A stretch of DNA of 64,000 bases from Aquisalinus luteolus (GCF_009712425.2 NZ_VCJR02000004.1:62001-126000); one strand, 5' to 3'; positions 8,201 through 20,695 are shown, counted from the first letter of the stretch. Numbers and translations are program-made. Notes: generated by a model from the sequence alone, not told the origin.

Positions 8201-8799
8201 CGGGCAGGCGGCGCAGTCCGTGTCGCAATGAGGGGTTTATGTCCTGCTGCCGGACGGGGCGATGGCCGGGAGGCCTGCCGGGTGTGCGGGCCAAGCGGGA
8301 CGTTGAAATGCGTATTTGCGCTCTGGCCTTCGACACCAGCTCCGGGAGGTACGGTGAATTCGTCATCATGGTCGATCCGCACCTTCGGATTGCGCGCATG
8401 GGCGATAGCCTCGGAGAGCACACGGCGGAAGGCGACAGGACGTGCTATCGGCGGTGTTGTAATCTCGCCTTCACCGGAGCCATGCATTTCCAGCGTGCCG
8501 AAGTTGAATATCTGTCCGATCAGGCTCTGGCGCACCTCGACCTGTTCGACGCTGGCAAGGCCCAGCTCCATAGTGCGCTTGTTGAACAGCCCGCGCTTTA
8601 TCAGCACCCGCTGGGAAGTCACGCCGACTTCGGTGACCGAAAAATGGATCTGCATGCGCGCCCAGATATAGATGCCGATGAGGAACCAGCCGAGCGTGAA
8701 CAGGGCAATCCATGACAGGGCATGGTACGGCCACGGGAAATTGCCTTCAGCCAGCAATTGTTCCTCGTGGGTAAGGCTCTGGCGCACGTAGCTGGTCAT
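8197..8799 (-). CDS. Membrane PH-domain (bPH2/YdbS-like) protein
   Basis: A 200-residue protein with one membrane hairpin (about residues 25-50, PYHALSWIALFTLGWFLIGI) followed by a bacterial pleckstrin-like domain: the pattern FSVTEVGVTSQRVLIKRGLFNKRTMELGLASVEQVEV is typical. The last ~50 residues are Pro/Arg/Ala-rich and probably disordered. The start at 8799 has GGAGGGAAG a few bases upstream on the minus strand; the frame stays open further but without PH-like sequence. The role of such proteins is unknown. It converges on the GFA-HD-DUF3052 genes. Confidence 0.75.
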   Translation of the reverse strand: MTSYVRQSLTHEEQLLAEGNFPWPYHALSWIALFTLGWFLIGIYIWARMQIHFSVTEVGVTSQRVLIKRGLFNKRTMELGLASVEQVEVRQSLIGQIFNFGTLEMHGSGEGEITTPPIARPVAFRRVLSEAIAHARNPKVRIDHDDEFTVPPGAGVEGQSANTHFNVPLGPHTRQASRPSPRPAAGHKPLIATRTAPPAR

Positions 8800-8898
8800 A
8801 GTCTGCTTCCCTCCGGGCGTGCCGACCGTCCTCGGCTTGCCATTGGCCGGCAAATACCGGATCACTCCACAAACATAATTAAGGAAGGGCGGTTCCCC

Positions 8899-9327
8899 AT
8901 GCCAGCGGCCAACCCATATGCCATCGAAGTCAGGGTCTATTATGAAGATACAGACTTTTCCGGCGTTGTTTATCACGCCAATTACCTGAAATTCTTCGAG
9001 CGCGGCCGGACTGAAGCGCTGCGTGAGACAGGCATCGGCCATGCGGCGCTGCTGGAAGGCGAGGAGAAGCTGGCCTTTACCGCCCGGCGCATGAGTGTCG
9101 AGTTCATACGCCCGGCCCACATCGACGATCTCCTGCAGGTGCGCAGCACTGTTAACGCCGCAAAAGGCGCAAGGCTCTGGTTTAAGCAGGAAATCTGGCG
9201 CGGCGAGGAACAGCTTGCATCGGCGGAAGTAGAGATAGCCTGTATCTCCCTCGATGGCAGGCCACGCCGCCTGTCGGCCGAGTTGATGGAGAGAATTGCC
9301 CCGGCAGGAAAAGACGATCAGCCCTGA
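8899..9327 (+). CDS. ybgC: Tol-Pal-associated acyl-CoA thioesterase YbgC
   Basis: A 142-residue hot-dog-fold thioesterase. The signature VRVYYEDTDFSGVVYHANYLKFFERGRTE holds the catalytic Asp in YEDTDFSG (about residue 19). The ATG at 8899 is preceded by AAGGAAGGGCGG. As in many proteobacteria it opens the tol-pal cluster, with tolQ beginning about 170 bp later. Known members hydrolyse short-chain or ACP-linked acyl thioesters; the link to Tol function is genetic rather than mechanistic. Confidence 0.92.
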   Translation: MPAANPYAIEVRVYYEDTDFSGVVYHANYLKFFERGRTEALRETGIGHAALLEGEEKLAFTARRMSVEFIRPAHIDDLLQVRSTVNAAKGARLWFKQEIWRGEEQLASAEVEIACISLDGRPRRLSAELMERIAPAGKDDQP

Positions 9328-9500
9328 CCCGGCATTAACCGATTATTCACCATGGATTAAATCATTGTCAGGCGGGCCGTAGAGGCTGCCGTCTGCCTTA
9401 TTTTGTCCTAGAACAGTCGTACTAAATGCCGTCAGATGTGCTAGACGGGCATGATTACGGTTAACAGGCGCTGCAGCGCCGCAATTTTGAGGGGTCTTCC

Positions 9501-10220
9501 ATGCAGACTGAAGTGTCCATCACGACGGACGCCGCGCTGGGTCACGATTTCAGCATCTGGGGCATGTTCATGCAGGCCGATCCGCTGGTGAAGGCGGTGA
9601 TGGTCATTCTTGTACTGGCCTCCATCTGGTCCTGGGCAATCATGATCGACAAGTCGATGCTGCTCGGCAAGCTGAAGGGCAAGTCGTCAAAGTTCGAGGA
9701 TGCCTTCTGGTCCGGAAAGCCACTCGACGAGCTGTACATGAAGCAGCGCGACAAGGCCGATCACCCGATGGCGCGCGTTTTCGTCGCCGCCATGGGCGAG
9801 TGGGAGCGGGCGAGGGGGATGGTCAAATCCTCTTCTCTCGCTGTCGGGGCCCAGGACCGTATCGAAAAGGTGATGAACGTCACCATCAACCGCGAACTTG
9901 AAAAGGCCGAGCAGGGCCTTTCTATCCTCGCAACGATCGGTTCGGCTGCCGTGTTCATCGGCCTGTTCGGTACCGTCTGGGGCATCATGAACGCTTTCCA
10001 GGCCATCGCGCAGCAGGGCGACACCTCGCTGGTCGCCGTTGCGCCCGGTATCGCCGAAGCGCTGTTCGCCACGGCTCTCGGTCTCGTCGCCGCCATCCCG
10101 GCGGTCATGGGTTATAACCATTACTCCTCGGCCCTGAACTCCTACGCTGTCAGGCTGCAGGGTTTCGCCGACGAGTTTGCCACCATCCTGTCGCGCCAGT
10201 TCGACGAAAGGGCCAAATAG
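9501..10220 (+). CDS. tolQ: Tol-Pal motor subunit TolQ
   Basis: A 239-residue inner-membrane proton-channel subunit of the ExbB/TolQ/MotA family, which energises outer-membrane constriction at division. Three transmembrane segments are visible: about 25-45 ([20 protein letters not shown]), about 140-165 ([20 protein letters not shown]) and about 180-205 ([22 protein letters not shown]), the last two carrying the conserved [10 protein letters not shown] and [15 protein letters not shown] motifs. RBS GAGGGG precedes 9501. The stop abuts tolR directly. Confidence 0.96.
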   Translation: MQTEVSITTDAALGHDFSIWGMFMQADPLVKAVMVILVLASIWSWAIMIDKSMLLGKLKGKSSKFEDAFWSGKPLDELYMKQRDKADHPMARVFVAAMGEWERARGMVKSSSLAVGAQDRIEKVMNVTINRELEKAEQGLSILATIGSAAVFIGLFGTVWGIMNAFQAIAQQGDTSLVAVAPGIAEALFATALGLVAAIPAVMGYNHYSSALNSYAVRLQGFADEFATILSRQFDERAK

Positions 10221-10637
<417 letters not shown>

Positions 10638-10666
10638 TTTACGGCCCAGGAGGCAGTTTCCCGGCG

Positions 10667-11593
10667 ATGCGTTTTGCCACCCTCATATCAGCCATGCTGC
10701 ATGTCGCGGCGGTCGGCGTCTGGTTCATCATCCCGGCGAGCTGGCGGCCCGTGGGCCCGTCCGATCCGATCGTCCCGATCGAGATCATCTCCGAGGCCGA
10801 GCTGTCGGACCGCCTGTCCGTTGTCGAAACGCGGGTAGAGCCGGAGGCTGAAGCCGTGGAGCAGCCCGCGCCGGAAGAGAGAGAGGAGCAGCCCCCTGTT
10901 CCGACCACCCAGCCCGAACAGCCGCAGGAACAGCAGCCTGAGCCCGAACCAGAGCCCGTTCAGCTGCCGCCAGAACCGGAGCCAGAACCGGAAGAGCAGG
11001 AACCTGAGCCCATAGAGGAGCCAGAGCCAGAACCGGAGCAGCCGAAAGAAGAGCCCAAAAAGGAAGAGCCGAATAAGGACCCTCCGAAGAAAGATCCGCC
11101 GAAGCAGGAGCCGCCCAAGGAGCCGGAGCTCGACCTGTCAGCGCTGGAAAGCGCCCTGACGGATCTCGACCGTGAGGAAACCAATGCCCCGCGCGAGGCG
11201 CCGACCGAAACCGGTCAGGCCCAGCAGGGTGACCGCGATGTCAACCAGGTCGGCCTCGGCGATCGCCTGTTGGCAAGCGAGGAAGCAAAGATGAAAGCGC
11301 GGATGGCGGAATGCTGGAGTGCCCAGGCCTTCCTTGGCGCCCCAAAACCTGAGACTTTGATCGTCACTCTGTCTTTCGAACTCAATCGTGATGGCTCGCT
11401 GAAAAGCACTCCGAAAGTGCAGAACGCGATCCAGATAAACACATCGGGTAATCCATTCTGGAAAGTTGCAGAACGCAGTGCAATCAATGCCGTGATCGAT
11501 TGTGCCCCTTACAACTTCCTCTCACTTGACCGCTACAATGAATGGAAATCGTTCGAAATGACTTTCAATCCGGCCGAAATGGTCGGGTTCTAG
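10667..11593 (+). CDS. tolA: TolA-like energy-transducing protein with Pro/Glu-rich stalk
   Basis: A 308-residue protein with an N-terminal membrane anchor (about residues 3-24), a long low-complexity stalk (about 60-165) and a C-terminal domain with two Cys (AECWSAQ and VIDCAPYNF) typical of TolA/TonB C-domains. The stalk is made of Pro-Glu, Glu-Gln and Lys-Glu-Pro repeats, whereas gammaproteobacterial TolA has an Ala/Lys helical stalk; this looks TonB-like but position between tolR and tolB and the C-domain favour TolA. An AGGAGG lies about 12 bp before the start. It should link TolQR in the inner membrane to Pal/TolB. Confidence 0.9.
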   Translation: MRFATLISAMLHVAAVGVWFIIPASWRPVGPSDPIVPIEIISEAELSDRLSVVETRVEPEAEAVEQPAPEEREEQPPVPTTQPEQPQEQQPEPEPEPVQLPPEPEPEPEEQEPEPIEEPEPEPEQPKEEPKKEEPNKDPPKKDPPKQEPPKEPELDLSALESALTDLDREETNAPREAPTETGQAQQGDRDVNQVGLGDRLLASEEAKMKARMAECWSAQAFLGAPKPETLIVTLSFELNRDGSLKSTPKVQNAIQINTSGNPFWKVAERSAINAVIDCAPYNFLSLDRYNEWKSFEMTFNPAEMVGF

Positions 11594-11743
11594 TCAGCAG
11601 TGGCTGGATTGTGTGGACCTGACGGGATTGTAAGTCGGGAATTGCAAGTAGCATGGTCTAACTTTGGCCATGCTTGTCGCGGAAAAATCAGTGCAGTGGC
11701 CGACGGCTGGGCGCTGGAACATTTGGGTAACAAGAGAGATATT

Positions 11744-13075
11744 ATGATCCGTATGCCTATGAAAATCTTTTCGATATTTGCTGCGGCTATTGCTGGTGCT
11801 GTTGTCAGCCTGACACCCGCTGTTGCGCAGGTGAAGATCGAGATCACCCAAGCCAATAATGAACCCATGCCCATCGCTGTGCCGGCTTATCTCTCTGCCG
11901 GCTCGGAAACCTCTGCGCTGGCACAGGACCTGACCAATGTGATCATGGCGGACCTTGAACGCTCCGGGCTTTTCTCGCCGATCGACCAGCGCGCCTATGT
12001 ACAGAAGCTGGAGACGATCCACGAGCGTCCGCGTTTTGAAGACTGGCGCATCATCAACGCCCAGGTGCTGATTGCGGGCGAGGTGCTGCCGACCGACGAT
12101 GGCCGCATCCAGGTCAATACCCGCCTGTGGGACGTCTATGGCAATCAGCAGCTCGCTTCCATCGCCTTCAAGACGCCGGCTGAAAACTGGCGCCGCGCCG
12201 CCCACAAGGTCGCCGATTTTACCTATGAGCAGCTGACCGGCGAAAAGGGCTATTTCGACACCCGCGTCGTCTTTGTCGGCGAAACCGGCCCGAAGACGGA
12301 TCGCGTCAAGCGCCTGATGATCATGGACCAGGACGGTGCCAACCCGGTTCCGCTGACCGATGGTCTCGACTATGACGTGCTGACGCCACGCTTCTCGCCG
12401 ACCCAGCAGCAGATCACCTATCTTGCGCTGTTCGATTACCGTCCGGCGCAGGTCTATCTGTTCAACATCGAAACCGGTGAACAGGAAGCCCTCGGTGCCT
12501 ATCGCGGCATGACGTTTGCTCCAAGGTTCTCGCCTGACGGTACCAAGGTTGTGCTCAGCGCAGAGCGCAACGGCAATTCCGATATCTCGATCATGGACCT
12601 GCGCACGCGCCAGACAACTCAGTTGACGGATAACCCGGCGATCGACACCTCGCCCTCCATGTCGCCGGATGGCTCGCAAATCGCGTTTTCGTCCGACCGT
12701 GGCGGCTCGGAGCAGATATATGTCATGAATGCCGACGGCTCAAACCAGCGCCGAATCACCTTCAAGGAAGGTCGCTACGGTACGCCGGTATGGTCGCCCC
12801 GCGGTGATCTCATCGCCTTCACCCGCCAGCATCAGGGCCGGTTCTATATCGGCGTTGTCCGCCCCGACGGGTCAGGAGAGCGTCTGCTGACGGAGAGCTA
12901 CCTTGCTGAAGGGCCGACATGGGCACCTAATGGCCGTGTCATCATGTTCTCGCGCGAAAGCCACGCAGGCGGGCCGGTTTCCCTATGGTCCATTGACCTG
13001 ACAGGCCAGAATTTGCGCCAGGTTACGACGCCCGGTGAAGCATCAGACCCGGCCTGGTCGCCTTTACTGCCGTAA
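11744..13075 (+). CDS. tolB: Periplasmic Tol-Pal protein TolB
   Basis: A 443-residue secreted protein: a signal peptide (MIRMPMKIFSIFAAAIAGA ending about residue 27 after AVAQ), an N-terminal domain containing VIMADLERSGLFSPID, and a C-terminal six-bladed beta-propeller with recurring FSPDGTKV, MSPDGSQIAFSSDR and WSPRGDLIAF blades. It binds Pal and TolA. The start at 11744 has AAGAGAG upstream; an earlier in-frame start at 11600 would place a non-family extension before the signal peptide. A 150-bp gap from tolA may hold an internal promoter. Confidence 0.95.
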   Translation: MIRMPMKIFSIFAAAIAGAVVSLTPAVAQVKIEITQANNEPMPIAVPAYLSAGSETSALAQDLTNVIMADLERSGLFSPIDQRAYVQKLETIHERPRFEDWRIINAQVLIAGEVLPTDDGRIQVNTRLWDVYGNQQLASIAFKTPAENWRRAAHKVADFTYEQLTGEKGYFDTRVVFVGETGPKTDRVKRLMIMDQDGANPVPLTDGLDYDVLTPRFSPTQQQITYLALFDYRPAQVYLFNIETGEQEALGAYRGMTFAPRFSPDGTKVVLSAERNGNSDISIMDLRTRQTTQLTDNPAIDTSPSMSPDGSQIAFSSDRGGSEQIYVMNADGSNQRRITFKEGRYGTPVWSPRGDLIAFTRQHQGRFYIGVVRPDGSGERLLTESYLAEGPTWAPNGRVIMFSRESHAGGPVSLWSIDLTGQNLRQVTTPGEASDPAWSPLLP

Positions 13076-13251
13076 ATGGGTGAAGTTTTAGCAACAATCT
13101 TCAGTCCTTATTGAAAAAAGCTGGAATAAGAGTAGATTCAGCGCGGTCAACAGGCTTATGGGGAGCCTAACCCTGCATACAAGGGGGCTTTAGAGGGACC
13201 TTCAACGCCTCAAACAGCCTTGCAGAACGCAAAGTGGAGCTGAAGTTTAAA

Positions 13252-13779
13252 ATGCCTATCAAAAAATTTCTTCTGAATACCGGTATCGTTGTTGCCCTCG
13301 CGGCCGTAGCTGCCTGTTCTTCTACACCTGAAGAAACAGAAGTTGTCGACAACACACCGACCCGTGAAGTCGTAACGCCGAGAACGCCGGTCGAAACATC
13401 TTCCATCGTCCCTGGTTCCCAGGAAGATCTGGAAGAGAACGTCGGTCACCGCGTCTTCTTCGGTTACGACGAGTACAATCTGACCAGCGAAGCTCAGGCC
13501 CAGCTGTCCCGTCAGGCCGCCTGGCTCAAGCAATATCCGGAAGCCCGCGTGCGCATTGCCGGTAACTGCGACGAGCGCGGTACGCGTGAATACAACCTGG
13601 CCCTCGGTGCCCGCCGTGCAAACGCCGCCAAAGCTTATCTGACGAGCCTTGGTATCGATGCATCGCGCATCACCACCATTTCCTACGGCAAAGAACGCCC
13701 GATCGCATCGGGTTCCAATCCGCAGGCATGGGCCCAGAACCGTAACGCCTCCACCATGCTGGTCACCACAGGCGCCTAA
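13252..13779 (+). CDS. pal: Peptidoglycan-associated lipoprotein Pal
   Basis: A 175-residue outer-membrane lipoprotein. The lipobox AAVAAC places the lipidated Cys at about residue 22, followed by an acidic/Thr-rich linker and a C-terminal OmpA-like domain with VFFGYDEYNLTSEAQAQL and GNCDERGTREYNLALGARRA, the diaminopimelate-binding signature. A GTG at 13234 is an alternative start but would lengthen the n-region unusually. A strong terminator follows at 13814, closing the tol-pal transcript. Confidence 0.95.
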   Translation: MPIKKFLLNTGIVVALAAVAACSSTPEETEVVDNTPTREVVTPRTPVETSSIVPGSQEDLEENVGHRVFFGYDEYNLTSEAQAQLSRQAAWLKQYPEARVRIAGNCDERGTREYNLALGARRANAAKAYLTSLGIDASRITTISYGKERPIASGSNPQAWAQNRNASTMLVTTGA

Positions 13780-13813
13780 GGCGTCGCGTGACTGCCATTG
13801 TGGTAGAGTTCAA

Positions 13814-13843
13814 ATGCGCCAGACATGTTCTGGCGCATTTTTT
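13814..13843 (+). terminator. Rho-independent terminator after pal
   Basis: A perfect 10-bp inverted repeat ATGCGCCAGA / TCTGGCGCAT with a 5-base loop is followed directly by a T run. It lies 35 bp after the pal stop and separates the tol-pal unit from cpoB. Confidence 0.9.
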
Positions 13844-13941
13844 GTTTCAGGACGGCGAATGCCGTCTGTCACAGTTTAACCATCGTTGCCTGACAGGCTG
13901 ACGCTGAGTATTGTGATGATATCAAACAGATGAGGTCGACC

Positions 13942-14991
13942 ATGTCCCAGATCAGGCTCTTTCGCCAACCACTGAAAAAAGCCTGTGTGCTGACGGTTAT
14001 TGCCCTGTCGGGCACCAGCCTTTTCGCTGTGGCCAGTGCCCAGCAGGAACCGGTGACGCCGGAACGGCTGAACCGTATCGAGCGTGCGATTTCTGACCTG
14101 CAGGGGGTTGTCTATTCCGCCGAGGGCAACCGGTTCGATCCATCTCGCGTGACAGGTCAGTCTGCCCTGCCGCAAGGCCAGGATGGTTCCGCTGCGTCAA
14201 TGACAGTGCGCGTCAGCCAGATCGAACGCGAACTGCAGACCCTAACCGGGGAAGTGGAGCGGCTGCGCTATGAGCTCGACCAGAACAACCGCCGTATTGA
14301 ATCGCTGACGCAGGCCCTGTCGGTCATGGGCCAGCAGCAGGCACAGGGCGGTTATGATGGCGGTGTTGGTGACGGCTATGGCGGCGAACCCTATGATGAC
14401 GGGTCAGGCCTTCTGTATGAAGACGATTATTCCGGCCAGTCCGGTGGCGGTGCCACGGGCGGCCCATCGGACCTGCGTGGCCGTGCGCCGGTGCGTCCGG
14501 CTGATGGCGGCAATGGCGGCACGATGAATAATTCCGGTCAGGGTACAGGCCTTCCCGCGGGTGTCGACAGCCCGTTCCCTGTCATCAATGACGCCGAGGA
14601 CAGGCTGATGGACCCGGATGCCGCCTATGAAGGCGCGTTCGATGCGCTGCTCAGCGGCAATTATCAGGAGGCGGAGCAAGGTTTCGCCCAGTTCCTGCAG
14701 GATTATCCGGAAGATCCGCGCGCAGCCGATGCGCAATACCGGCTGGGCGAGATCTATCTCGCGACCGGTGCCAATTCCCGCGCCGCCGTTGCGTTTCTCG
14801 ACCATATCAAGAAATGGCCAGACGATGCCCGCGCGCCGGAAAGCTATCTGAAGCTCGGCATTTCCTATAACCGTCTCGGCAAGAATGCCGAGGCCTGCCA
14901 GATCTATACGGTCATGGGCAGCAAGTTCCCGAACATGACGCCCGCCCTGCAGGACCGCATGGCGATCGAACGCGGCAAGGCCGGGTGCTGA
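13942..14991 (+). CDS. cpoB: Cell-division coordinator CpoB (YbgF)
   Basis: A 349-residue periplasmic protein: signal peptide (to about residue 35, AVASAQQ), an N-terminal coiled coil (about 70-120, QIERELQTLTGEVERLRYELDQNNRR) for trimerisation, a Gly/Tyr/Asp-rich linker (about 130-190) and C-terminal tetratricopeptide repeats (from about 215, AFDALLSGNYQEAEQGFAQF). CpoB couples Tol-Pal to PBP1B-dependent septal synthesis in E. coli. Start 13942 is chosen because GAGG lies 6 bp upstream; an in-frame ATG at 13930 lacks this. The stop overlaps the GTG start of tilS by 7 bp. Confidence 0.92.
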   Translation: MSQIRLFRQPLKKACVLTVIALSGTSLFAVASAQQEPVTPERLNRIERAISDLQGVVYSAEGNRFDPSRVTGQSALPQGQDGSAASMTVRVSQIERELQTLTGEVERLRYELDQNNRRIESLTQALSVMGQQQAQGGYDGGVGDGYGGEPYDDGSGLLYEDDYSGQSGGGATGGPSDLRGRAPVRPADGGNGGTMNNSGQGTGLPAGVDSPFPVINDAEDRLMDPDAAYEGAFDALLSGNYQEAEQGFAQFLQDYPEDPRAADAQYRLGEIYLATGANSRAAVAFLDHIKKWPDDARAPESYLKLGISYNRLGKNAEACQIYTVMGSKFPNMTPALQDRMAIERGKAGC

Positions 14992-16316
14992 CCAACAACC
15001 ACACAAAGCTCATCGAACAGGTGACACAGGCGCTCGCTCATTACCGGGGCGAGCGTCTTGCTGTTGCGGTCTCGGGCGGTGCCGATTCCATGGTGCTGCT
15101 CTGGGCAGTGGCACAGGCTTTCCCGAAAGAGCGTATCCTGGCCCTGACGGTCGATCACGGCTTGCGGTCACAGGCTGCCGCCGAAGCAGCGATGGTCGCT
15201 GACTGGTGTTCCGGGCAGGGGACAGAACACCTGACCCTGCAATGGACGGGCGACAAGCCATCAAGCGGCATTCAGGCAGCGGCCCGGGCAGCCCGATATC
15301 GCCTGCTTGCTGGTGCCTGCAATCGGCAGGGCGCAACTGTCCTGCTGACGGCTCACCATGCCGACGACCAGGCGGAGACCGTGCTGGCGCGGCTCGCACG
15401 CGGCAGCGGGGCAGAAGGGCTCGCGGCCATGCGACCGGAAAGGCTGATCGCTGCCGGGGCGGGGGCACCCGTCGCGCTCGTCCGCCCGCTCCTCTCCTGG
15501 CGGCGGTCGGCCCTGCGCAACATCGCGGAAACCAACGACCTGCCCATCGCTGACGATCCTTCCAATGACGATCCCACCTATGAGCGCGTGCGCCGCCGTG
15601 CCTTTCTTGCCGCAGCGGGCGTTCAGGATTTTCTCAGTGTCGATGCCCTGAACCGGACGGCAACATCCCTTGCCGAGACGGCAAGCCTGCAGGAAGCGCA
15701 GCTGGATGATGCTTTTCGCGCAGCCGGTGGCTGGGTGACGGGTTCCGGCACCGTCATGCTTTCGCGCAGGCGGTTGGCTGATCTGCCTGGAGGGCTGGCG
15801 TACAGGCTGCTCGCCCGGGCGATCGAGGCCGCAGGCGGCAGCGATATGCCGGTCTCCCCCACCGATGTCCCGAAAGGGGGGCTGGAAAAGACGATCACCC
15901 TTGCCGGTGCCATGTGTACCGTGGACGGTGACGACCTCATCATCATGCGTGAACCGGCGGCACTGAACGGGCGGGCGGATGGCGCTGGCGGCGGGGCGGT
16001 GATGCCGATCAACGCCGATACGCCCGGCCGTGTCTTGTGGGACCGGCGATTTATCGTCGCAATTCCGCCAACTGCCCGAAAACAAAGCGGTTTTTCGCTT
16101 GGCCCCATCGGCTTTTCAGCCCCCGGGCCGGTGACAAGGACCCGTCTTGCCTCTACCATGCCGGGCCTGTGGCACGATGGCCGGTTATTTGCAGTGCCAT
16201 CTTACGCAAAAACAATGCTTTGGCATGCCGCTGCGCCTTGGAACGAGGCCCGCGCCGACTTACATGTAGAAGCGTTAACCGAAGAACGACTTTTTCGCCG
16301 GATCATTCGTTTCTGA
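14985..16316 (+). CDS. tilS: tRNA(Ile)-lysidine synthase
   Basis: A 443-residue N-type ATP pyrophosphatase that modifies C34 of the CAU-anticodon isoleucine tRNA to lysidine. The PP-loop [12 protein letters not shown] is at residues about 28-39, followed by VDHGLR (about 53) and [18 protein letters not shown]. The C-terminal half is poorly conserved, as usual. The start is GTG inside the end of cpoB, implying translational coupling. ftsH follows after 47 bp. Confidence 0.93.
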   Translation: MLTNNHTKLIEQVTQALAHYRGERLAVAVSGGADSMVLLWAVAQAFPKERILALTVDHGLRSQAAAEAAMVADWCSGQGTEHLTLQWTGDKPSSGIQAAARAARYRLLAGACNRQGATVLLTAHHADDQAETVLARLARGSGAEGLAAMRPERLIAAGAGAPVALVRPLLSWRRSALRNIAETNDLPIADDPSNDDPTYERVRRRAFLAAAGVQDFLSVDALNRTATSLAETASLQEAQLDDAFRAAGGWVTGSGTVMLSRRRLADLPGGLAYRLLARAIEAAGGSDMPVSPTDVPKGGLEKTITLAGAMCTVDGDDLIIMREPAALNGRADGAGGGAVMPINADTPGRVLWDRRFIVAIPPTARKQSGFSLGPIGFSAPGPVTRTRLASTMPGLWHDGRLFAVPSYAKTMLWHAAAPWNEARADLHVEALTEERLFRRIIRF

Positions 16317-16363
16317 ACGGTCCCGAACCGAAATACGACCCGAAGCAAGAACAGGATTTTTCA

Positions 16364-18286
<1,923 letters not shown>

Positions 18287-18307
18287 TGGTTTGAACTGAC
18301 TGTGAAG

Positions 18308-18338
18308 AAGCCGCATGTTCTCCGCATGCGGCTTTTTT
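18308..18338 (+). terminator. Rho-independent terminator after ftsH
   Basis: Inverted repeat AAGCCGCATG / CATGCGGCTT with a 7-base loop and a T run, 20 bp after the ftsH stop and only 14 bp before the folP start. Read-through or a promoter overlapping ftsH is needed for folP expression. Confidence 0.88.
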
Positions 18339-18351
18339 GTTTCGAGGGTTT

Positions 18352-19152
18352 ATGAGCAGTTTCCAGATCATGGGGATCGTCAATGTCACCCCGGACAGCT
18401 TCTCCGATGGCGGGCGCTACTCGGAGGCTGCCCGTGCTGTCGAGCATGGCCTGCAGCTGGTGGAGGAGGGCGCGCATATTCTCGACATAGGTGGTGAGTC
18501 CACCCGTCCGGGGGCAGACGATGTGCCGGTAGAAGAAGAAATCGCCCGTGTCGTCCCGGTGATCGAGGGCTTGGTGAAGCACACGAGCGCGACCATTTCC
18601 ATCGACACCCGCAAACCAGTTGTCGCCCGCGCCGCCCATGCTGCCGGGGCCCATATCTGGAACGATGTGAGCGCCCTGACCTGGGCCGATGATAGCCTGG
18701 AATCGGCTGCCGAACTGGCGATGCCGGTGGTGCTGATGCATGCCCAGGGTGATCCGAAAACCATGCAGCAGAACCCGGTCTATGGCGATGTCGTTGAGGA
18801 GGTCACCGGCTGGCTTGGCGAGCGGATCGAAGCCTGCATCGCCGGGGGCCTGCCGAAGGACCGCCTTATCGTCGATCCCGGCATCGGCTTCGGCAAGACT
18901 GTGGCGCATAATCTTGCCCTGCTGGCAGGGCTGGATCGCCTGACGACGCTGGGCTGCCCGGTGCTGCTCGGGGCATCGCGCAAGCGCTTCATATCCGCCA
19001 TCGACCGCGACATGCCTGCCAATGACCGCCTCGGCGGCTCTATCGCTTCGGTCCTCGCCGGTGCGTCACGGGGCGCAACAATGTTCCGTGTCCATGATGT
19101 CGCCGCCACGCGACAGGCTCTGGCCATGTTTTCAGCAATAGAAAGCCATTAG
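18352..19152 (+). CDS. folP: Dihydropteroate synthase
   Basis: A 266-residue TIM-barrel enzyme of folate synthesis that condenses p-aminobenzoate with dihydropterin pyrophosphate; target of sulfonamides. Seen: GIVNVTPDSFSDGG (residues about 8-21), DIGGESTRPGA (about 48), SIDTRKP, WNDVSAL, DPGIGFGKT, and the sulfonamide-region LLGASRKRFI. The start ATG at 18352 follows GAGGG; an in-frame TTG at 18337 lies inside the terminator and is unlikely. Expected ftsH-folP-glmM order. Confidence 0.95.
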   Translation: MSSFQIMGIVNVTPDSFSDGGRYSEAARAVEHGLQLVEEGAHILDIGGESTRPGADDVPVEEEIARVVPVIEGLVKHTSATISIDTRKPVVARAAHAAGAHIWNDVSALTWADDSLESAAELAMPVVLMHAQGDPKTMQQNPVYGDVVEEVTGWLGERIEACIAGGLPKDRLIVDPGIGFGKTVAHNLALLAGLDRLTTLGCPVLLGASRKRFISAIDRDMPANDRLGGSIASVLAGASRGATMFRVHDVAATRQALAMFSAIESH

Positions 19153-19248
19153 AACGTTAACGGTTCGTCGCAATTTGTGATGTAGGATGCGCTCGAATTC
19201 AGGCGTGCCTCTTGTTACACACGCTTGTGACCGCTTTACGAGGTCATT

Positions 19249-20652
19249 TTGGGTAAGAAGAAAAAGCATAAAGAGAAAGCCATGCGCGGCGACGAAGCAA
19301 AGACACCGGAACGCGAAATTTTCGGCACGGATGGCGTGCGTGGACTGGCCAATGCCGGCGCAATGACGCCTGCCAATATCCTGCGTATCGGCATGGCCGC
19401 CGGTCGTGTTTTCCGCCGGGGAGAGCATCGCCACCGGGTCGTCATCGGCAAGGATACGCGGCTCTCCGGTTACATGATCGAGCCGGCGCTGACCGCCGGT
19501 TTCACCGCCGCCGGCATGGATGTGTTCCTGCTCGGCCCTTTGCCGACTCCGGCCATGGCAATGCTGACCCGCTCCCTGCGTGCCGATATCGGGGTAATGA
19601 TCTCCGCCTCCCATAATCCGTATCATGACAATGGCATCAAGTTTTTCGGCCCGGATGGCTACAAGCTGTCCGACGAGGTGGAGCTGGAAATCGAACGCCT
19701 GATGGCTGACAGCCCGGATGTTGGCCTCGCCGATGCTCAGGACCTTGGCCGCGCCAAGCGTATCGACGAAGCCGGTGCGCGTTATATTGAATTCGCCAAG
19801 GGCACGTTTCCGCGCAGCCTGTCCCTTGAAGGCCTGCGCGTCGTCCTCGACTGCGCCAATGGTGCAGCCTACAAGGTCGCCCCCAGTGTTCTCTGGGAAC
19901 TGGGCGCGGATGTGAAATCGATCGGCGTCAATCCCAATGGCTTCAACATCAACCGTGGTGTCGGCTCGACCGCACCAAAGGCGATGCAGGAAGCTGTCGA
20001 GGAATATCGCGCCGATATCGGCATCGCGCTCGATGGTGACGCCGACCGTGTCATCATATGCGACGAGAAAGGCCGCATAATCGATGGCGACCAGATGATG
20101 GCGACCGTCGCTGCCCACTGGCAATCGCGGGGCCGCCTGCGCGGTGGCAAGGTCGTCTCTACCATCATGGCCAATATGGGTTTCGAGAAATATCTCGAAG
20201 ATCTGGGCCTCGGCCTGACGCGCACGAAAGTCGGCGACCGCTATGTGGTCGAGGCGATGCGCGAGAGCGAGGCCAATATTGGCGGCGAACCGTCCGGTCA
20301 CGTCATTCTGACCGACTACGCGACCACCGGTGACGGCCTGATCACCGCGCTGCAGGTGCTCGCTGTCGTGGCGGCGGAGGATAAGCCGGTCTCCGAGGTC
20401 TGCAATCGCTTCAAGCCATTCCCGAGCCTACTTGAGAATGTCCGCTATACGGACGGCGACCCGCTGAATGACAAGCAGGTCAAAAAAGCAATCGAGGATG
20501 CAGAAGCCGCCTTCAACGGCAAGGGCCGTGTCGTCATTCGCAAATCCGGTACCGAGCCGGTTATCCGCGTGATGGCCGAAGGCGAGGACGAAGCGCTGGT
20601 CAAGCGCGGCGTGAAGGATATTATTGCGGCGCTCGAAGAAGCGATTGGCTAA
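19249..20652 (+). CDS. glmM: Phosphoglucosamine mutase
   Basis: A 467-residue (from TTG 19249) alpha-D-phosphohexomutase that converts glucosamine-6-phosphate to glucosamine-1-phosphate for UDP-GlcNAc. The catalytic phosphoserine is Ser121 in [16 protein letters not shown]; the metal loop DGDADRVI and the phosphate-binding [12 protein letters not shown] are present. The TTG has GAGG about 5 bp upstream and adds a lysine-rich head (GKKKKHKEK) before the usual [10 protein letters not shown]; an ATG at 19282 would remove it but has a poorer RBS. Pairs functionally with glmU and glmS at 53-56 kb. Confidence 0.94.
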   Translation: MGKKKKHKEKAMRGDEAKTPEREIFGTDGVRGLANAGAMTPANILRIGMAAGRVFRRGEHRHRVVIGKDTRLSGYMIEPALTAGFTAAGMDVFLLGPLPTPAMAMLTRSLRADIGVMISASHNPYHDNGIKFFGPDGYKLSDEVELEIERLMADSPDVGLADAQDLGRAKRIDEAGARYIEFAKGTFPRSLSLEGLRVVLDCANGAAYKVAPSVLWELGADVKSIGVNPNGFNINRGVGSTAPKAMQEAVEEYRADIGIALDGDADRVIICDEKGRIIDGDQMMATVAAHWQSRGRLRGGKVVSTIMANMGFEKYLEDLGLGLTRTKVGDRYVVEAMRESEANIGGEPSGHVILTDYATTGDGLITALQVLAVVAAEDKPVSEVCNRFKPFPSLLENVRYTDGDPLNDKQVKKAIEDAEAAFNGKGRVVIRKSGTEPVIRVMAEGEDEALVKRGVKDIIAALEEAIG

Positions 20653-20695
20653 GACAACCCTGACTTGCTAGGCTCTCTTCGAGAAAGGAGAAGCT

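Noticed and set aside
9336-9360. Second CtrA site before tolQ
   Set aside because: Two TTAA elements occur but with spacing much longer than 7 bases.
11594-12679. Long minus-strand frame opposite tolB
   Set aside because: Shadow of the TolB coding frame, with low-complexity composition and no RBS or family motif.
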